This document shows, one piece after another, positions 28,088 to 36,705 of a stretch of 64,000 nt of DNA. The stretch is from positions 4,149,501 to 4,213,500 of the forward strand of contig NZ_CP119075.1 of the NCBI RefSeq assembly GCF_029023725.1, given 5' to 3'. How positions within the stretch are numbered: position 1 is the first letter of the stretch; each line of letters opens with the position of its first letter. The DNA comes from Synoicihabitans lomoniglobus. Its GTDB lineage: Bacteria; Verrucomicrobiota; Verrucomicrobiia; Opitutales; Opitutaceae. The translations under genes and the position numbers were made by a program. The notes beneath the pieces are model-generated. The model was not told where the DNA came from, did not search any database, and saw only the letters and a program-made list of their open reading frames with translations.

Positions 28088-28351
28088 ATGCGCATCCTCC
28101 GCCAATTCTTCCGCCGCCCCCCGATTCGGATGGGCATGTTGGACGAACGGGAGCGCCGCCGGACCGCCATCCGCAACGAAGGTTTCGTGAGCTTTTTCAA
28201 CGGCTCCGATTGTGTCTCCCGCCGGAATCCCGATCTCTACGACACCCGCCTGCGTCGGCAAAAACGGGTGAAAATCATGGCAATCATCACCGTGACAGCG
28301 TTGTGCTCCTGGGTGGTGATCGAGAGTGCGCAAGCCCTCTCAACTTTTTGA
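28088..28351 (+). CDS. Small hypothetical protein with one membrane helix
   Basis: 87 residues. A basic N-terminal half (LRQFFRRPPIR, RERRRTAIRNEG) is followed by a C-terminal hydrophobic helix (MAIITVTALCSWVVIESAQAL), like a small tail-anchored protein. No family is recognised and no Shine-Dalgarno site precedes the ATG at 28088; starts at 28130 or 28136 are possible. It is divergent from lysA. It may not be a real gene. Confidence 0.4.
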   Translation: MRILRQFFRRPPIRMGMLDERERRRTAIRNEGFVSFFNGSDCVSRRNPDLYDTRLRRQKRVKIMAIITVTALCSWVVIESAQALSTF

Positions 28352-28370
28352 TCGGTCGTTGCGACCACCT

Positions 28371-28388
28371 CTACGCAAGTAGACGTAT
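28371..28388 (+). promoter_or_regulatory. Promoter-associated repeat, copy 1
   Basis: CTACGCAAGTAGACGTAT, 45 nt before the start of the zinc-ribbon protein. It matches 16 of 18 positions of the element at 29080-29097, and both are followed 21-22 nt later by GCTA in a -10-like position. CTAC/GTAG form a small dyad. Likely a regulator site covering a -35 region. Confidence 0.5.
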
Positions 28389-28432
28389 TTCCGCCGTCGG
28401 CCTCATCGTGCTACCGTGGGCCGAGATCTGCC

Positions 28433-29074
28433 ATGAAACCGAAATGCCCCTCCTGCGGTAACGCCCTCCCGCTCTCGGACGTGGACATCGCGCAAGACGT
28501 GGCGCTGTGCCGTAAGTGCGGTCACCTGAGCAAAGCATCGGCGTTGGTCGACCACACCTTCGATGTCACCGCCCTGCGGAATCCGCCCGCCGGCGCCTGG
28601 ATGCGGCCGACGATGAACGGCGTCGCCATCGGTGCCACGACGCGCTCGGCCGCCGCGTTTTTCCTGGTTCCCTTCATGTTGGTCTGGTCGGGCGGATCAC
28701 TCGGGGGAATCTACGGCACCCAAATCCGCAGCGGGGAGTTCAACCTCGTGCTGTCACTTTTCGGCATCCCGTTCGTCCTCGGCAGCATTTTGTTTTGGGG
28801 CATCGCCCTGATGGCGATCTGGGGCAAAGTCGAAGTCCGCCTGCGCGGCGGCATCGGCACCGCCTTGGTCGGAATCGGCCGCATCGGATGGAAACGCACG
28901 TTCCAACTCAATCAGGTGACCAACATCACCGAGGAACTCCGCACCGGCAATCGTCGCGGTGGCGTCGCCCACACCATCGTGCTGCACGGCCCCAAATCGA
29001 TCCGCTTCGGCTCCGGCCTCAGTCCCGACCGGCGTCGCTTCATGATCCAAGCGCTGCGGGCGGCGCAAGCCTGA
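28433..29074 (+). CDS. Zinc-ribbon membrane protein of unknown function
   Basis: 213 residues. The N-terminus has a two-CxxC zinc ribbon, CPSCG and CRKCG, separated by about 20 residues (positions 5-34). Two hydrophobic helices follow (FFLVPFMLVWSGGSLGGIYG around 75-95 and the segment LFGIPFVLGSILFWGIALMA around 112-131). The C-terminal 80 residues are a PH-like strand-rich stretch with VEVRLRGGIGTAL and SIRFGSGLSPDRRRFM. I do not recognise a named family. It sits upstream of the propeller/TPR gene and shares its promoter-type repeat, so the two may be co-regulated. Confidence 0.7.
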   Translation: MKPKCPSCGNALPLSDVDIAQDVALCRKCGHLSKASALVDHTFDVTALRNPPAGAWMRPTMNGVAIGATTRSAAAFFLVPFMLVWSGGSLGGIYGTQIRSGEFNLVLSLFGIPFVLGSILFWGIALMAIWGKVEVRLRGGIGTALVGIGRIGWKRTFQLNQVTNITEELRTGNRRGGVAHTIVLHGPKSIRFGSGLSPDRRRFMIQALRAAQA

Positions 29075-29079
29075 CCGAT

Positions 29080-29097
29080 CTACGTAAGTAGGCGTAT
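29080..29097 (+). promoter_or_regulatory. Promoter-associated repeat, copy 2
   Basis: CTACGTAAGTAGGCGTAT lies 34 nt before the start of the propeller/TPR gene and is the partner of the element at 28371-28388. A TAGAAT hexamer at 29120-29125 is a good -10 candidate, which would put this element over the -35 region and the transcript start just before the ATG at 29132. Confidence 0.5.
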
Positions 29098-29131
29098 CCC
29101 GTTGCCGCGCTCGTTTCGCTAGAATGGCGGC

Positions 29132-31837
29132 ATGACTCGCCCCCACCTTCTCCCACGCCTGTTCGCGCTGGTAGCGTTGCTCGGCCTGCCCCTGGGTTCG
29201 CCCGCTCAGGAAACCGCCCCGGCCGAAATCACGCCCGCCACGCCCGCAGAGGTCGACTACTGGCGCCAGCTTCAGGCACGCATCGCCGCCTTCCGTTCGG
29301 CCAATTCCAGTCTGCCGACCCAGATCATCGACATGTCCATCCCTCAGCTCAACGAGGCCATGGACCGCATCGAAGACTTTCTCGACGACCGCGACCAGGA
29401 CGAGATCGCGGACTTTGGCGCCGACCTGCAGGACTATCACGAAAACCTCATCGGCCTGTTCGAGGCCGCGCTGCCCTCTCTGCGGGAGGCCGCCTCGTTT
29501 CAAGAGCAGGCCAACCGGATCAACCCCATGGCGCGCATGATGGCGGGAGCGAAGGCCATCAACCTCATGGGGCGCGTCGAGGACTACAAACCCGCCCTCG
29601 CCAAGCTCCATGAACAAATCAACGCCCGCATCGTCGCCAGAGGCGGCCCGCGGATTTTCTTTTTTCAAAGCCTGAATCTCACCGACAATTCCTACGTCAA
29701 AGGTCGCCGCAGCGATCTCACCCCGCAGCAACGCGACGAACACTTCGTCGCCGAATCTCGCGGGATCGATCCGGGGCTCGGCACCATGGCCGAGCTCCAT
29801 TTTGTGCCACTGCGCCAGGACGGCCGGTCCAACGCCGAAATCAACGCCATCCGCGACAAGTTGCTCGAACTCCTCCAGGAGTTTGCCGACAGCGTGCAAC
29901 AGCTCTCCAACGTGCAGATCAAAGCGGAGCTGGCCAAGGACCCGCCGCCCAACGCCGATCCGCTTATCACCGCCCGCCTCGGCTTCGCCCTGCGCCAGGA
30001 ACTCGTCCGTCGCAATCGCGATTCCGATGCCGCCTTTCGCCTCATCGACTGGAAGGCGTCCTTCGCACGCTGGCTCGGCGAAGCGAGAAGCACCAGCGCC
30101 GAACTGGCCTGCACCGACCTTGCCGTGAGTTACGACGGCGCCCGCTATGCCTTCAGCCCCGACCAACACGCAGTGATGGTTCGCTCCACGGAAAACGACG
30201 AGATCGTGGCGCAACACGAATTCGAGGGCGAGGTGCGCGGGCTGGCGTTCGACTTCCAGGACCGCCTGATGGCGTTCACCACCCAGGGGCTCTTCCGTTG
30301 GGACCTCATCGGCGGCGGGCAGCCCTACCTGCGTGACAATACCACCAGCCCCAACATCACCGGGGCCATTGCCACCGCCCTCGAACGCGATCGCTTTTTC
30401 CAAGCGTGGGCCCACATCCCCGGATTCAGCCGCGGGTCTCTCGACTCCAAACTGAACGCTTTCGGCTCCAGCAACATCACCGCCGTCGGCATGTCCCGCG
30501 ATGGTTTGTTCGCGGCCTTCGGCTTTTCCGGCATCGACAACCTCGGCAACGGGGAAAAGCCCAAACACGGCATCGGTCTCGTCATCATGCCCGAGTCCGA
30601 AACCGTCTCCGAAGGGTTGATGGTCAAATCCTACCAGCAGGCGTTCATCGGTCCCGTGACCGACATCGCCTTCAGCGACGACGCCAGCCATTTCGCCTTC
30701 TGCCTCGATACCGGTGAGGTGCTCGCGTTCGCCCGGGAAGACGAGGCCAAGACGCGGATCCAGCTGACCCTCGACAGCCAGCCCTACCACTTCGTCACCT
30801 TCCTGCCCGGCGCCGAGCCCCTGCTGCTGGCGGCGGCGCGCAACGGCGTCATTCGCATTTGGAACTACGAGACCAAGGACCTGCAGCAACGGTTCGAAGT
30901 GCCCACCGGTCCCGCCGGAGTCGCCGTCGGGGTGGAGAGCGGTGTCCTGTTCTCCGTCGCCATCGGTGCCGAGGAAATCCACCGGTGGGACCTCGCCTCG
31001 GGCCACCATCTCGCGACCGTGGTCGGCACCGACCCCGTCATCGATGCCGACGCGTGGGCTGCCACCCTCGCAGCCGAGCAGGAACTCCAACCCGTCATCG
31101 AAAGCCTGCGTCGACTCTACGACTTTGAGGGCGAGGAACGCGAAGCCTTTGCCCGGAAACTCCTGGCCGAGGAAGGCGACCGCATCGACCGGCTCGGGCG
31201 TCGCAACACCGTGGTCGGCTCCGTGACCTCGCAGATCGCCGACCGCATCCGCGACCTCAACAAAGCGGACAAGCAAACCGAGGCGGTGAAAATCGGCGAG
31301 ACGGCCATAGCCGAGGGTTTTGCGAGCAAGAGCGTCTACTACGGCACGATCTCCGGCCTGCTCACGCTCAACCGAATCAAGGACGCCAACACCCTGCTGG
31401 AGGACGGCCTGCAACTCTACCCGACGTCGAGCGACCTGCGCTTCCTGTATCAATGGCAACGCATGCAAAGCGCCCGCAACGCCGGCAACCTCGAGGCCAC
31501 GCTGAAGGCGGTCGACGAGCTCGATCTCGTCGACCCCAAAAACCGCCCGCACACCTCTCAGCGCATCGACGCCTACACTCAAATTGCGCAGCAGAAAATC
31601 GCCGCCGGGCAGCAAAAGGCCGGTCTCGATCTCTTCGTCAAAGCCCTCGACCAATGTCGCACCAAAGAGCAGCAGCTGAAACTCCTGCCCAGCATCTTCT
31701 CCGTCGCCTACCAAGCCAAGGATTGGAAGCTCACCGTCGGTGTCGCCAACATGTGGATGCAGGTTGATCCCGCGAAAAAGAATGATGCTCAGTTCCTGGA
31801 GTGGGCCCGCTACGCCTACTCGCAGGCCAATAAATAA
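29132..31837 (+). CDS. Exported beta-propeller and TPR protein
   Basis: 901 residues with a signal peptide (LFALVALLGLPLGSPAQE). Residues ~40-320 are mainly helical (EVDYWRQLQARIAAFRS, AMDRIEDFLDDRDQDE). Residues ~325-640 carry WD40-like strands such as VSYDGARYAFSPDQHAVMV, GVIRIWNYETKDLQQRF and IHRWDLASGHHLATVV. Residues ~690-895 look like tetratricopeptide repeats (EAVKIGETAIAEGFASKSVYYGTISGLLTL is one of several helical pairs). It is 20 nt upstream of an exported TPR-CHAT protein and almost certainly cotranscribed with it. Propeller plus TPR architecture suggests a scaffold or regulator, possibly of the CHAT protease; this is inference. Confidence 0.75.
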   Translation: MTRPHLLPRLFALVALLGLPLGSPAQETAPAEITPATPAEVDYWRQLQARIAAFRSANSSLPTQIIDMSIPQLNEAMDRIEDFLDDRDQDEIADFGADLQDYHENLIGLFEAALPSLREAASFQEQANRINPMARMMAGAKAINLMGRVEDYKPALAKLHEQINARIVARGGPRIFFFQSLNLTDNSYVKGRRSDLTPQQRDEHFVAESRGIDPGLGTMAELHFVPLRQDGRSNAEINAIRDKLLELLQEFADSVQQLSNVQIKAELAKDPPPNADPLITARLGFALRQELVRRNRDSDAAFRLIDWKASFARWLGEARSTSAELACTDLAVSYDGARYAFSPDQHAVMVRSTENDEIVAQHEFEGEVRGLAFDFQDRLMAFTTQGLFRWDLIGGGQPYLRDNTTSPNITGAIATALERDRFFQAWAHIPGFSRGSLDSKLNAFGSSNITAVGMSRDGLFAAFGFSGIDNLGNGEKPKHGIGLVIMPESETVSEGLMVKSYQQAFIGPVTDIAFSDDASHFAFCLDTGEVLAFAREDEAKTRIQLTLDSQPYHFVTFLPGAEPLLLAAARNGVIRIWNYETKDLQQRFEVPTGPAGVAVGVESGVLFSVAIGAEEIHRWDLASGHHLATVVGTDPVIDADAWAATLAAEQELQPVIESLRRLYDFEGEEREAFARKLLAEEGDRIDRLGRRNTVVGSVTSQIADRIRDLNKADKQTEAVKIGETAIAEGFASKSVYYGTISGLLTLNRIKDANTLLEDGLQLYPTSSDLRFLYQWQRMQSARNAGNLEATLKAVDELDLVDPKNRPHTSQRIDAYTQIAQQKIAAGQQKAGLDLFVKALDQCRTKEQQLKLLPSIFSVAYQAKDWKLTVGVANMWMQVDPAKKNDAQFLEWARYAYSQANK

Positions 31838-31857
31838 GCACCTCGCCCGACCACGAG

Positions 31858-34476
31858 ATGCACGGCTTGAGCCCTCGCCTTCCACTGGCGCTGATCGTCG
31901 TCAGCCTGCTTACCGCCGAGCCCCGCCCCTTGGCGGCGCAGACCGCTGCGGGGCGGACATTCGCGTCACATAGCGCCGCGTTTTCCGAGGGCTATCGCAT
32001 GGAAACCGAAAACCAGTTCAAGCGCGCGGCAACCTATTACGCCGCCGCGCTCGAACTCTCCCAAAACGATCGCGATCGCTACTTCGCCAGCCTGCGTCTC
32101 GCCGCGGTAGACTCCCAACTCGGGCGTCACACCGAGGCCTTGGCGGCCCTCGAACTCGCCCGAAAAACCGCCCCTCCCGATCGCGATCTTCCGGGCGAAC
32201 TCGGCATCGCCCTCGCCGTGCAGCGGCGCAGCGGTGAGCTCATCGCCGCCTCCGCCACGCTGCGGGAACTGCGCGCCCTGGGACCGCGCCCCCACACCGC
32301 CGCCCGGGCCTGGCAACTCCAACTCCACCAAGCGGACGCCCACCTGCACCGCGCATGGGGCGATCTCTCCGGTGCGCTCGGTTTCTACCAACAAGCGGAA
32401 CCACTGCTCGAAGAGATCGTCACCGACTATGCCCAGATTGCCGCCTTCCACCGCGAACGCGCCGCCTGCCACCTCGGTCTTCACGACCTCGACGCGGCGC
32501 ACGCCCTCGCGCGCGACGCCCTTTCCAGCGATCTCCGCCGCGTCCGTTCGAGTCGTCGCCGTCCCGCCAGCGATTGGGTAAAAAAAGGCGACGTGCCCAC
32601 CGCCCAAAGCCTGCTGCTCTACGCCGAGACCGAGCGCAAACGTGAGCACCTCGACGACGCCCGGGAACTCTTCGATGCCGCCCGGGAACTGGCCCAGCGC
32701 CTGGAGGCTCCCCGCGAACTCGCGCAGGCTTGCTTCGGCCTGTCTCGCCTCGCCCTCGCGCGCGACGACCTGCTGAGCGCCCGGCTAAACATCATGGGCG
32801 CCATGCTCCGCACGCAGGAAGGGGCGATCCCCGATCTTCACATTGAAACGCTGGCCATTGCCGGCGAGATTTCGATGAAGGAGCGGGACTACGCCCAGGC
32901 CGTGGCTTTTCTCACCCTCGGTATCCAAGAGGTGGAGACCATGCGCCTCACCGCCACCCCGGAGGATCGCCAGCAACTGCTCGCGCTGCAGGCCGACCAC
33001 TACCGCTGGCTGTTGGAAACCTATCTGCGCAACAACCAGCCCTGGGAGGCGCTCGCCGCCAGCGAAGCCCTGAAAGCCCGCAACCTGCGCGACGCCCTCG
33101 CCGGCCGGCCCGTCGCACTCGAATCGGTCGCCGATCGCGTCTCGCGATTGCGCGAGCTGCAACAGCGCCTGCCCCCCGACATCGCGGCGGTGTCCTACGC
33201 CAACGCCGACTGGACGGAAACCGACCCGGTCGCGTTTGTGCTCACCGCCAACGATTTGAAGGTCGTGCGACTCTCGCTGCAGATGCTGCCCGAGTTGCTC
33301 GAGTTTCTGCCCAAGGACGACGTGCTCGCCGCCCAACGCAAAGACGTGGACGCCACCCGCTATCACCTCGGCGACGACATCACGCTCGCCGGCTTGGTCG
33401 CATTCTTCCGTGAGACCATCTATTGCGACCGCCAGAAAATGTCGGCCCTCTTCCCCGCGTCGGTGGTCACGGGTAAACTGCTGCATCACGTGCTCATGGC
33501 TCCCGTATTGCCCGAGCTCGGCGAGCGCACGCGACTGTTGGTATCGCCCAGCGGCCTGCTCGCCTACGTGCCGTTTGATGCGCTGCGCGAGCTGCAGTCC
33601 GGCGCGTTGCTGGTGGAAACCCACAGCGTGTCGCTCACCCCGTCGCTGCTCACCACGCTCGAACTTGCCGAGCGTGCTCCGGCTACTTATTTGCGACCAT
33701 TCCTCGGTTTTGGCGGCGCAGTTTACAACCCCGAGAGCTACCAGCAGGTCATGGCATCCGCTCCACAGATCAAAACCGAGCTCCAAGCCGTGACGGCGGT
33801 GCGCAGCGCGCAGGCCGCCGGGGCCCGCAGTCCCTACGCCGGTTGGGCCCGGGGGCCAGCCAGCAACCTCGCCGGCACCAAGGCCGAAGTGGAATTGCTG
33901 AGTGAATTGCTGCCCGGTTCCCGCATCGTCACCGGCCGCGATGTCGCCGAGCCGCACATCCGCGCCATGGCCGCTCGAGGCGAACTCGCGGAGGCGCGCG
34001 TTTTGCATTTCGCCGTGCACGGCTCTGCGGTGCCCACCATGCCGGACTTGTCGTGCATCCTGCTTTCCTGGGAAGGTGAGATCACCGCCGACATGCCGCC
34101 GGAGCGGGATGGCCGTCTCCAAATCACGGAGTTTGAGTCACTCAAATTGCGCGCCGAGCTGGTGACGTTTTCCGCCTGCGAAACCGGACTCGGTGCCATC
34201 ATCGCCGGTGAGGGCGTCGTCGGCCTGACGGGTTCCCTACTCAAGGCCGGGGCCGACAACGTGCTGGCTTCGCTCTGGCCGGTATCCGACTACAGCACGG
34301 TTTACTTCATGCGCCGCTACTACGAGTTGCACCTCAAAGAAGGTGTGCCGAGCGACCTCGCCATTGCCCAAGTCAAACGCGACATGATCGCCGGTAAACT
34401 GAAAGGCTTCCAGCACCCCCAATTCTGGGCGCCGTTCAATCTCTACGGTGGCCGCGAACTTGTGGGCCCCCACTGA
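31858..34476 (+). CDS. Exported TPR-CHAT caspase-like protein
   Basis: 872 residues. The signal peptide (LALIVVSLLTAEPRPLAAQ) puts it outside the cytoplasm, which is unusual because CHAT effectors of defence systems are cytoplasmic. Residues ~30-400 are tetratricopeptide repeats. From ~505 the CHAT domain begins, with LLVSPSGLLAYVPFDALRE. The caspase-type dyad is H721 (VLHFAVHGSA) and C774 (LVTFSACETGLG), followed by AGEGVVGLTGSLLKAGADNVLASLWPV-type residues in the standard place. The family cleaves proteins after specific residues, some activated by partner proteins. The propeller/TPR gene 20 nt upstream is the natural candidate partner or substrate. Confidence 0.88.
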   Translation: MHGLSPRLPLALIVVSLLTAEPRPLAAQTAAGRTFASHSAAFSEGYRMETENQFKRAATYYAAALELSQNDRDRYFASLRLAAVDSQLGRHTEALAALELARKTAPPDRDLPGELGIALAVQRRSGELIAASATLRELRALGPRPHTAARAWQLQLHQADAHLHRAWGDLSGALGFYQQAEPLLEEIVTDYAQIAAFHRERAACHLGLHDLDAAHALARDALSSDLRRVRSSRRRPASDWVKKGDVPTAQSLLLYAETERKREHLDDARELFDAARELAQRLEAPRELAQACFGLSRLALARDDLLSARLNIMGAMLRTQEGAIPDLHIETLAIAGEISMKERDYAQAVAFLTLGIQEVETMRLTATPEDRQQLLALQADHYRWLLETYLRNNQPWEALAASEALKARNLRDALAGRPVALESVADRVSRLRELQQRLPPDIAAVSYANADWTETDPVAFVLTANDLKVVRLSLQMLPELLEFLPKDDVLAAQRKDVDATRYHLGDDITLAGLVAFFRETIYCDRQKMSALFPASVVTGKLLHHVLMAPVLPELGERTRLLVSPSGLLAYVPFDALRELQSGALLVETHSVSLTPSLLTTLELAERAPATYLRPFLGFGGAVYNPESYQQVMASAPQIKTELQAVTAVRSAQAAGARSPYAGWARGPASNLAGTKAEVELLSELLPGSRIVTGRDVAEPHIRAMAARGELAEARVLHFAVHGSAVPTMPDLSCILLSWEGEITADMPPERDGRLQITEFESLKLRAELVTFSACETGLGAIIAGEGVVGLTGSLLKAGADNVLASLWPVSDYSTVYFMRRYYELHLKEGVPSDLAIAQVKRDMIAGKLKGFQHPQFWAPFNLYGGRELVGPH

Positions 34477-34492
34477 GGTCGTGCCCACCCGT

Positions 34493-34513
34493 TTGTCACC
34501 TAATAGGTGACAA
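34493..34513. promoter_or_regulatory. Perfect 21-bp palindrome in front of the AbgT-type gene
   Basis: TTGTCACCTA and TAGGTGACAA are exact complements around a single central A. It lies 16 nt after the CHAT gene and 72 nt before the transporter's ATG. No T-run follows, so a protein-binding operator is more likely than a terminator. Confidence 0.6.
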
Positions 34514-34585
34514 CTGTGCGGAGACGCACGGGACTCATGGGTCGCTTTGGCTCGCCCTGCGGCGCGAGGTTCTTTTCGTCATCGC

Positions 34586-36127
34586 ATGCCTGATACGAAG
34601 TCCGCCTCGCCTCGTTTGCTCGCCCGGGTGCTCGGCACCGTCGAACGCGTCGGCAACGCCCTCCCCGAACCTGCCACGTTGTTTGCGATGCTCGCGGTTT
34701 TCACCCTGCTGGCCTCGGCTGTCGCGCAAGCGGTCGGACTCGCCGTGCAACATCCCGCGAGTGGTGAAACCATCTCAGCCGTGAGTTTGCTCAATCTCGC
34801 CGGCTTTCAGAAAATTGTGCAGGAAACGGTGCACGTCTTCGTGTCGTTTCATCCCCTCGGAGTCGTCATCGTCTGTTTGCTCGGCATCGCGGTGGCGGAG
34901 AAAGCCGGACTCATCGGGGCGGCGGTGCGGGCGCTGGTTTTGTCGACGCCGCGCAGTTGGCTCACGCCGATCGTCGTATTTGCAGGCGTGATGTCGAACG
35001 TCGGCGCTGATGTCGGCTATGTGCTGTTGCTGCCCTTGGCAGCGACGATTTTTCACGCGGTGGGACGTCATCCGCTGGCCGGACTCGCGGCGGGGTTTGC
35101 CGGCGTATCCGGAGGATTCAGTGCCAACCTGCTGATCAGTGCGATTGATGTCATTCTCGGCGGACTTTCGACCGAGGCGGCGCGGCTGATCGATCCCACC
35201 TACACGGTCACCGGACTGGCCAACTACTACTTCATCTTCATCTCCACGTTTCTGGTGACCGGCATCGGCACATGGGTGACGCACCGGGTGGTGGAGCCTC
35301 GCCTCGGCTCGTATGACGGCGGCATCAAACCCGAGGCCATGGTCCCACTATCCGCAGCCGAAAAGCGTGGTCTCTGGTTCACCGGCGTTTTCGCCGTCAT
35401 CGCGACGGCCGTCATGGTCGTCGGCATCGTGCCCGAAGGCGGTTTCCTGCGTAACCCGGCTTATCCCGATTTGAAGATGCGCGCCCTGCCCTTCAGCTAC
35501 TTGGTGCCGTTTCTGTTCGTGTTGGGTTTCGGCAGCGGCATGGCCTACGGGCTCGGAGCGAAGACCATCAAATCCGACCGCGACGTGGTGGGCGCGATGA
35601 ACGACGCCATGGGCACGCTGGGCGCGTATCTCGTGCTGGCCTTTTTCGCCGCCCAGTTCATCGCCTACTTCAACTGGACCAATCTCGGCTTCATTTTTGC
35701 AGTCAAAGGGGCCAACGGTCTGCGGGCCCTCGGTCTCGACGAATGGCCCATTCCCATGATGATCGGCTTGGTGTTCCTCGCCGCCACCATCAACATGATC
35801 GTCGGCAGCGCCTCGGCCAAATGGGCGCTCATTGCGCCGATTTTTGTGCCCATGTTCATGTTGCTCGGATTCTCCCCGGAGCTCGTGCAGGCCGCCTACC
35901 GCGTGGGCGACAGCGTGACCAACATCATTACGCCGTTGATGGCCTACTTCCCGTTGATCATCACCTTCGCGCGCAAATACGACCGCGACACGGGCATGGG
36001 CACGATCATCGCCACGATGCTGCCCTACTCCGTCGCATTTGCCATCGCATGGACGATTCTGCTCATCGCATGGATGTTGACGGGGCTGCCGGTCGGACCG
36101 AGCTCCCCCCTCTACCTCGCGAGTTGA
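34586..36127 (+). CDS. AbgT-family transporter
   Basis: 513 residues from the ATG at 34586, about 12-13 membrane helices. The family opening RLLARVLGTVERVGNALPEPATLF and the downstream LGVVIVCLLGIAVAEKAGLIGA match AbgT. Further marks are SNVGADVGYVLLLPLAA, GLAAGFAGVSGGFSANLL, and the C-terminal SASAKWALIAPIFVPM and AYRVGDSVTNIITPLMAYF. AbgT imports p-aminobenzoyl-glutamate in E. coli; some relatives export sulfonamides or take up dipeptides. No peptidase is linked to it here, so the substrate is open. The 21-bp palindrome upstream is a candidate operator. Confidence 0.92.
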   Translation: MPDTKSASPRLLARVLGTVERVGNALPEPATLFAMLAVFTLLASAVAQAVGLAVQHPASGETISAVSLLNLAGFQKIVQETVHVFVSFHPLGVVIVCLLGIAVAEKAGLIGAAVRALVLSTPRSWLTPIVVFAGVMSNVGADVGYVLLLPLAATIFHAVGRHPLAGLAAGFAGVSGGFSANLLISAIDVILGGLSTEAARLIDPTYTVTGLANYYFIFISTFLVTGIGTWVTHRVVEPRLGSYDGGIKPEAMVPLSAAEKRGLWFTGVFAVIATAVMVVGIVPEGGFLRNPAYPDLKMRALPFSYLVPFLFVLGFGSGMAYGLGAKTIKSDRDVVGAMNDAMGTLGAYLVLAFFAAQFIAYFNWTNLGFIFAVKGANGLRALGLDEWPIPMMIGLVFLAATINMIVGSASAKWALIAPIFVPMFMLLGFSPELVQAAYRVGDSVTNIITPLMAYFPLIITFARKYDRDTGMGTIIATMLPYSVAFAIAWTILLIAWMLTGLPVGPSSPLYLAS

Positions 36128-36200
36128 TTCACATCTTCATCACCGGCCTTGCGGTCGACCGTTTTGCCCGCCATGGGTGAACCCAAACCCTGAAATTTTC

Positions 36201-36686
36201 ATGACCTTACTTCTGCGCCGTTTGTTTCTTCCCGTTGTTCTCATCGCCACGCTCTTGGCTGGCTGCTCCGGCATGCCCAAGGATCTCGCCGGACTTGTCG
36301 TGCAACTGGACGGCATCCGCTCGATTCGCTCCCAAGCCGGACTGACCGAAATGGTGGTGACCGTGCGTTGCTACAATGAAACGCTCCGGCCCATCGGGGT
36401 CCGCGGCCTGCAACTCGAACTGTCGCTCAATGGTGTCGAGGTCGGGCGAGCGGTTTCCGCCAAGCCGTTGGGCACGCAATCGCTGAGCAGTAACACGCAG
36501 GACGTCACCTTCGTGCTCGAAAACCAACGAGTCGTCGATCGGGTGGTGGCGGCCGTCCGCAGTGGATCTCTCACCTATGATCTCAAGTCCCGCGTGATCG
36601 TCATGGCCGCCGACAACGAGATGAAGAGCACCTCCAAGGCGTCGGGCACGGTTGACGTCTCGTCGATCAGCCTGTCCCTGAACTAA
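36201..36686 (+). CDS. LEA2/WHy-like lipoprotein
   Basis: 161 residues from the ATG at 36201, chosen because it begins a lipoprotein signal ending LLAGC; a GTG 24 nt upstream is less likely. The domain LTEMVVTVRCYNETLRPIGV followed by LQLELSLNGVEVGRA and FVLENQRVVDRVVAA fits the LEA type 2 (water-stress, WHy) beta-sandwich. Bacterial members are surface or periplasmic lipoproteins of unclear function, sometimes tied to desiccation tolerance. It follows the AbgT gene by 73 nt. Confidence 0.7.
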   Translation: MTLLLRRLFLPVVLIATLLAGCSGMPKDLAGLVVQLDGIRSIRSQAGLTEMVVTVRCYNETLRPIGVRGLQLELSLNGVEVGRAVSAKPLGTQSLSSNTQDVTFVLENQRVVDRVVAAVRSGSLTYDLKSRVIVMAADNEMKSTSKASGTVDVSSISLSLN

Positions 36687-36705
36687 CCCCGCCGGGCCGC
36701 TCGCT

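Noticed and set aside
28754..31885. A 1043-codon open frame opposite the propeller/TPR gene
   Set aside because: Composition is that of a complement of a GC-rich gene; the sense gene has a signal peptide, repeats and a partner gene.
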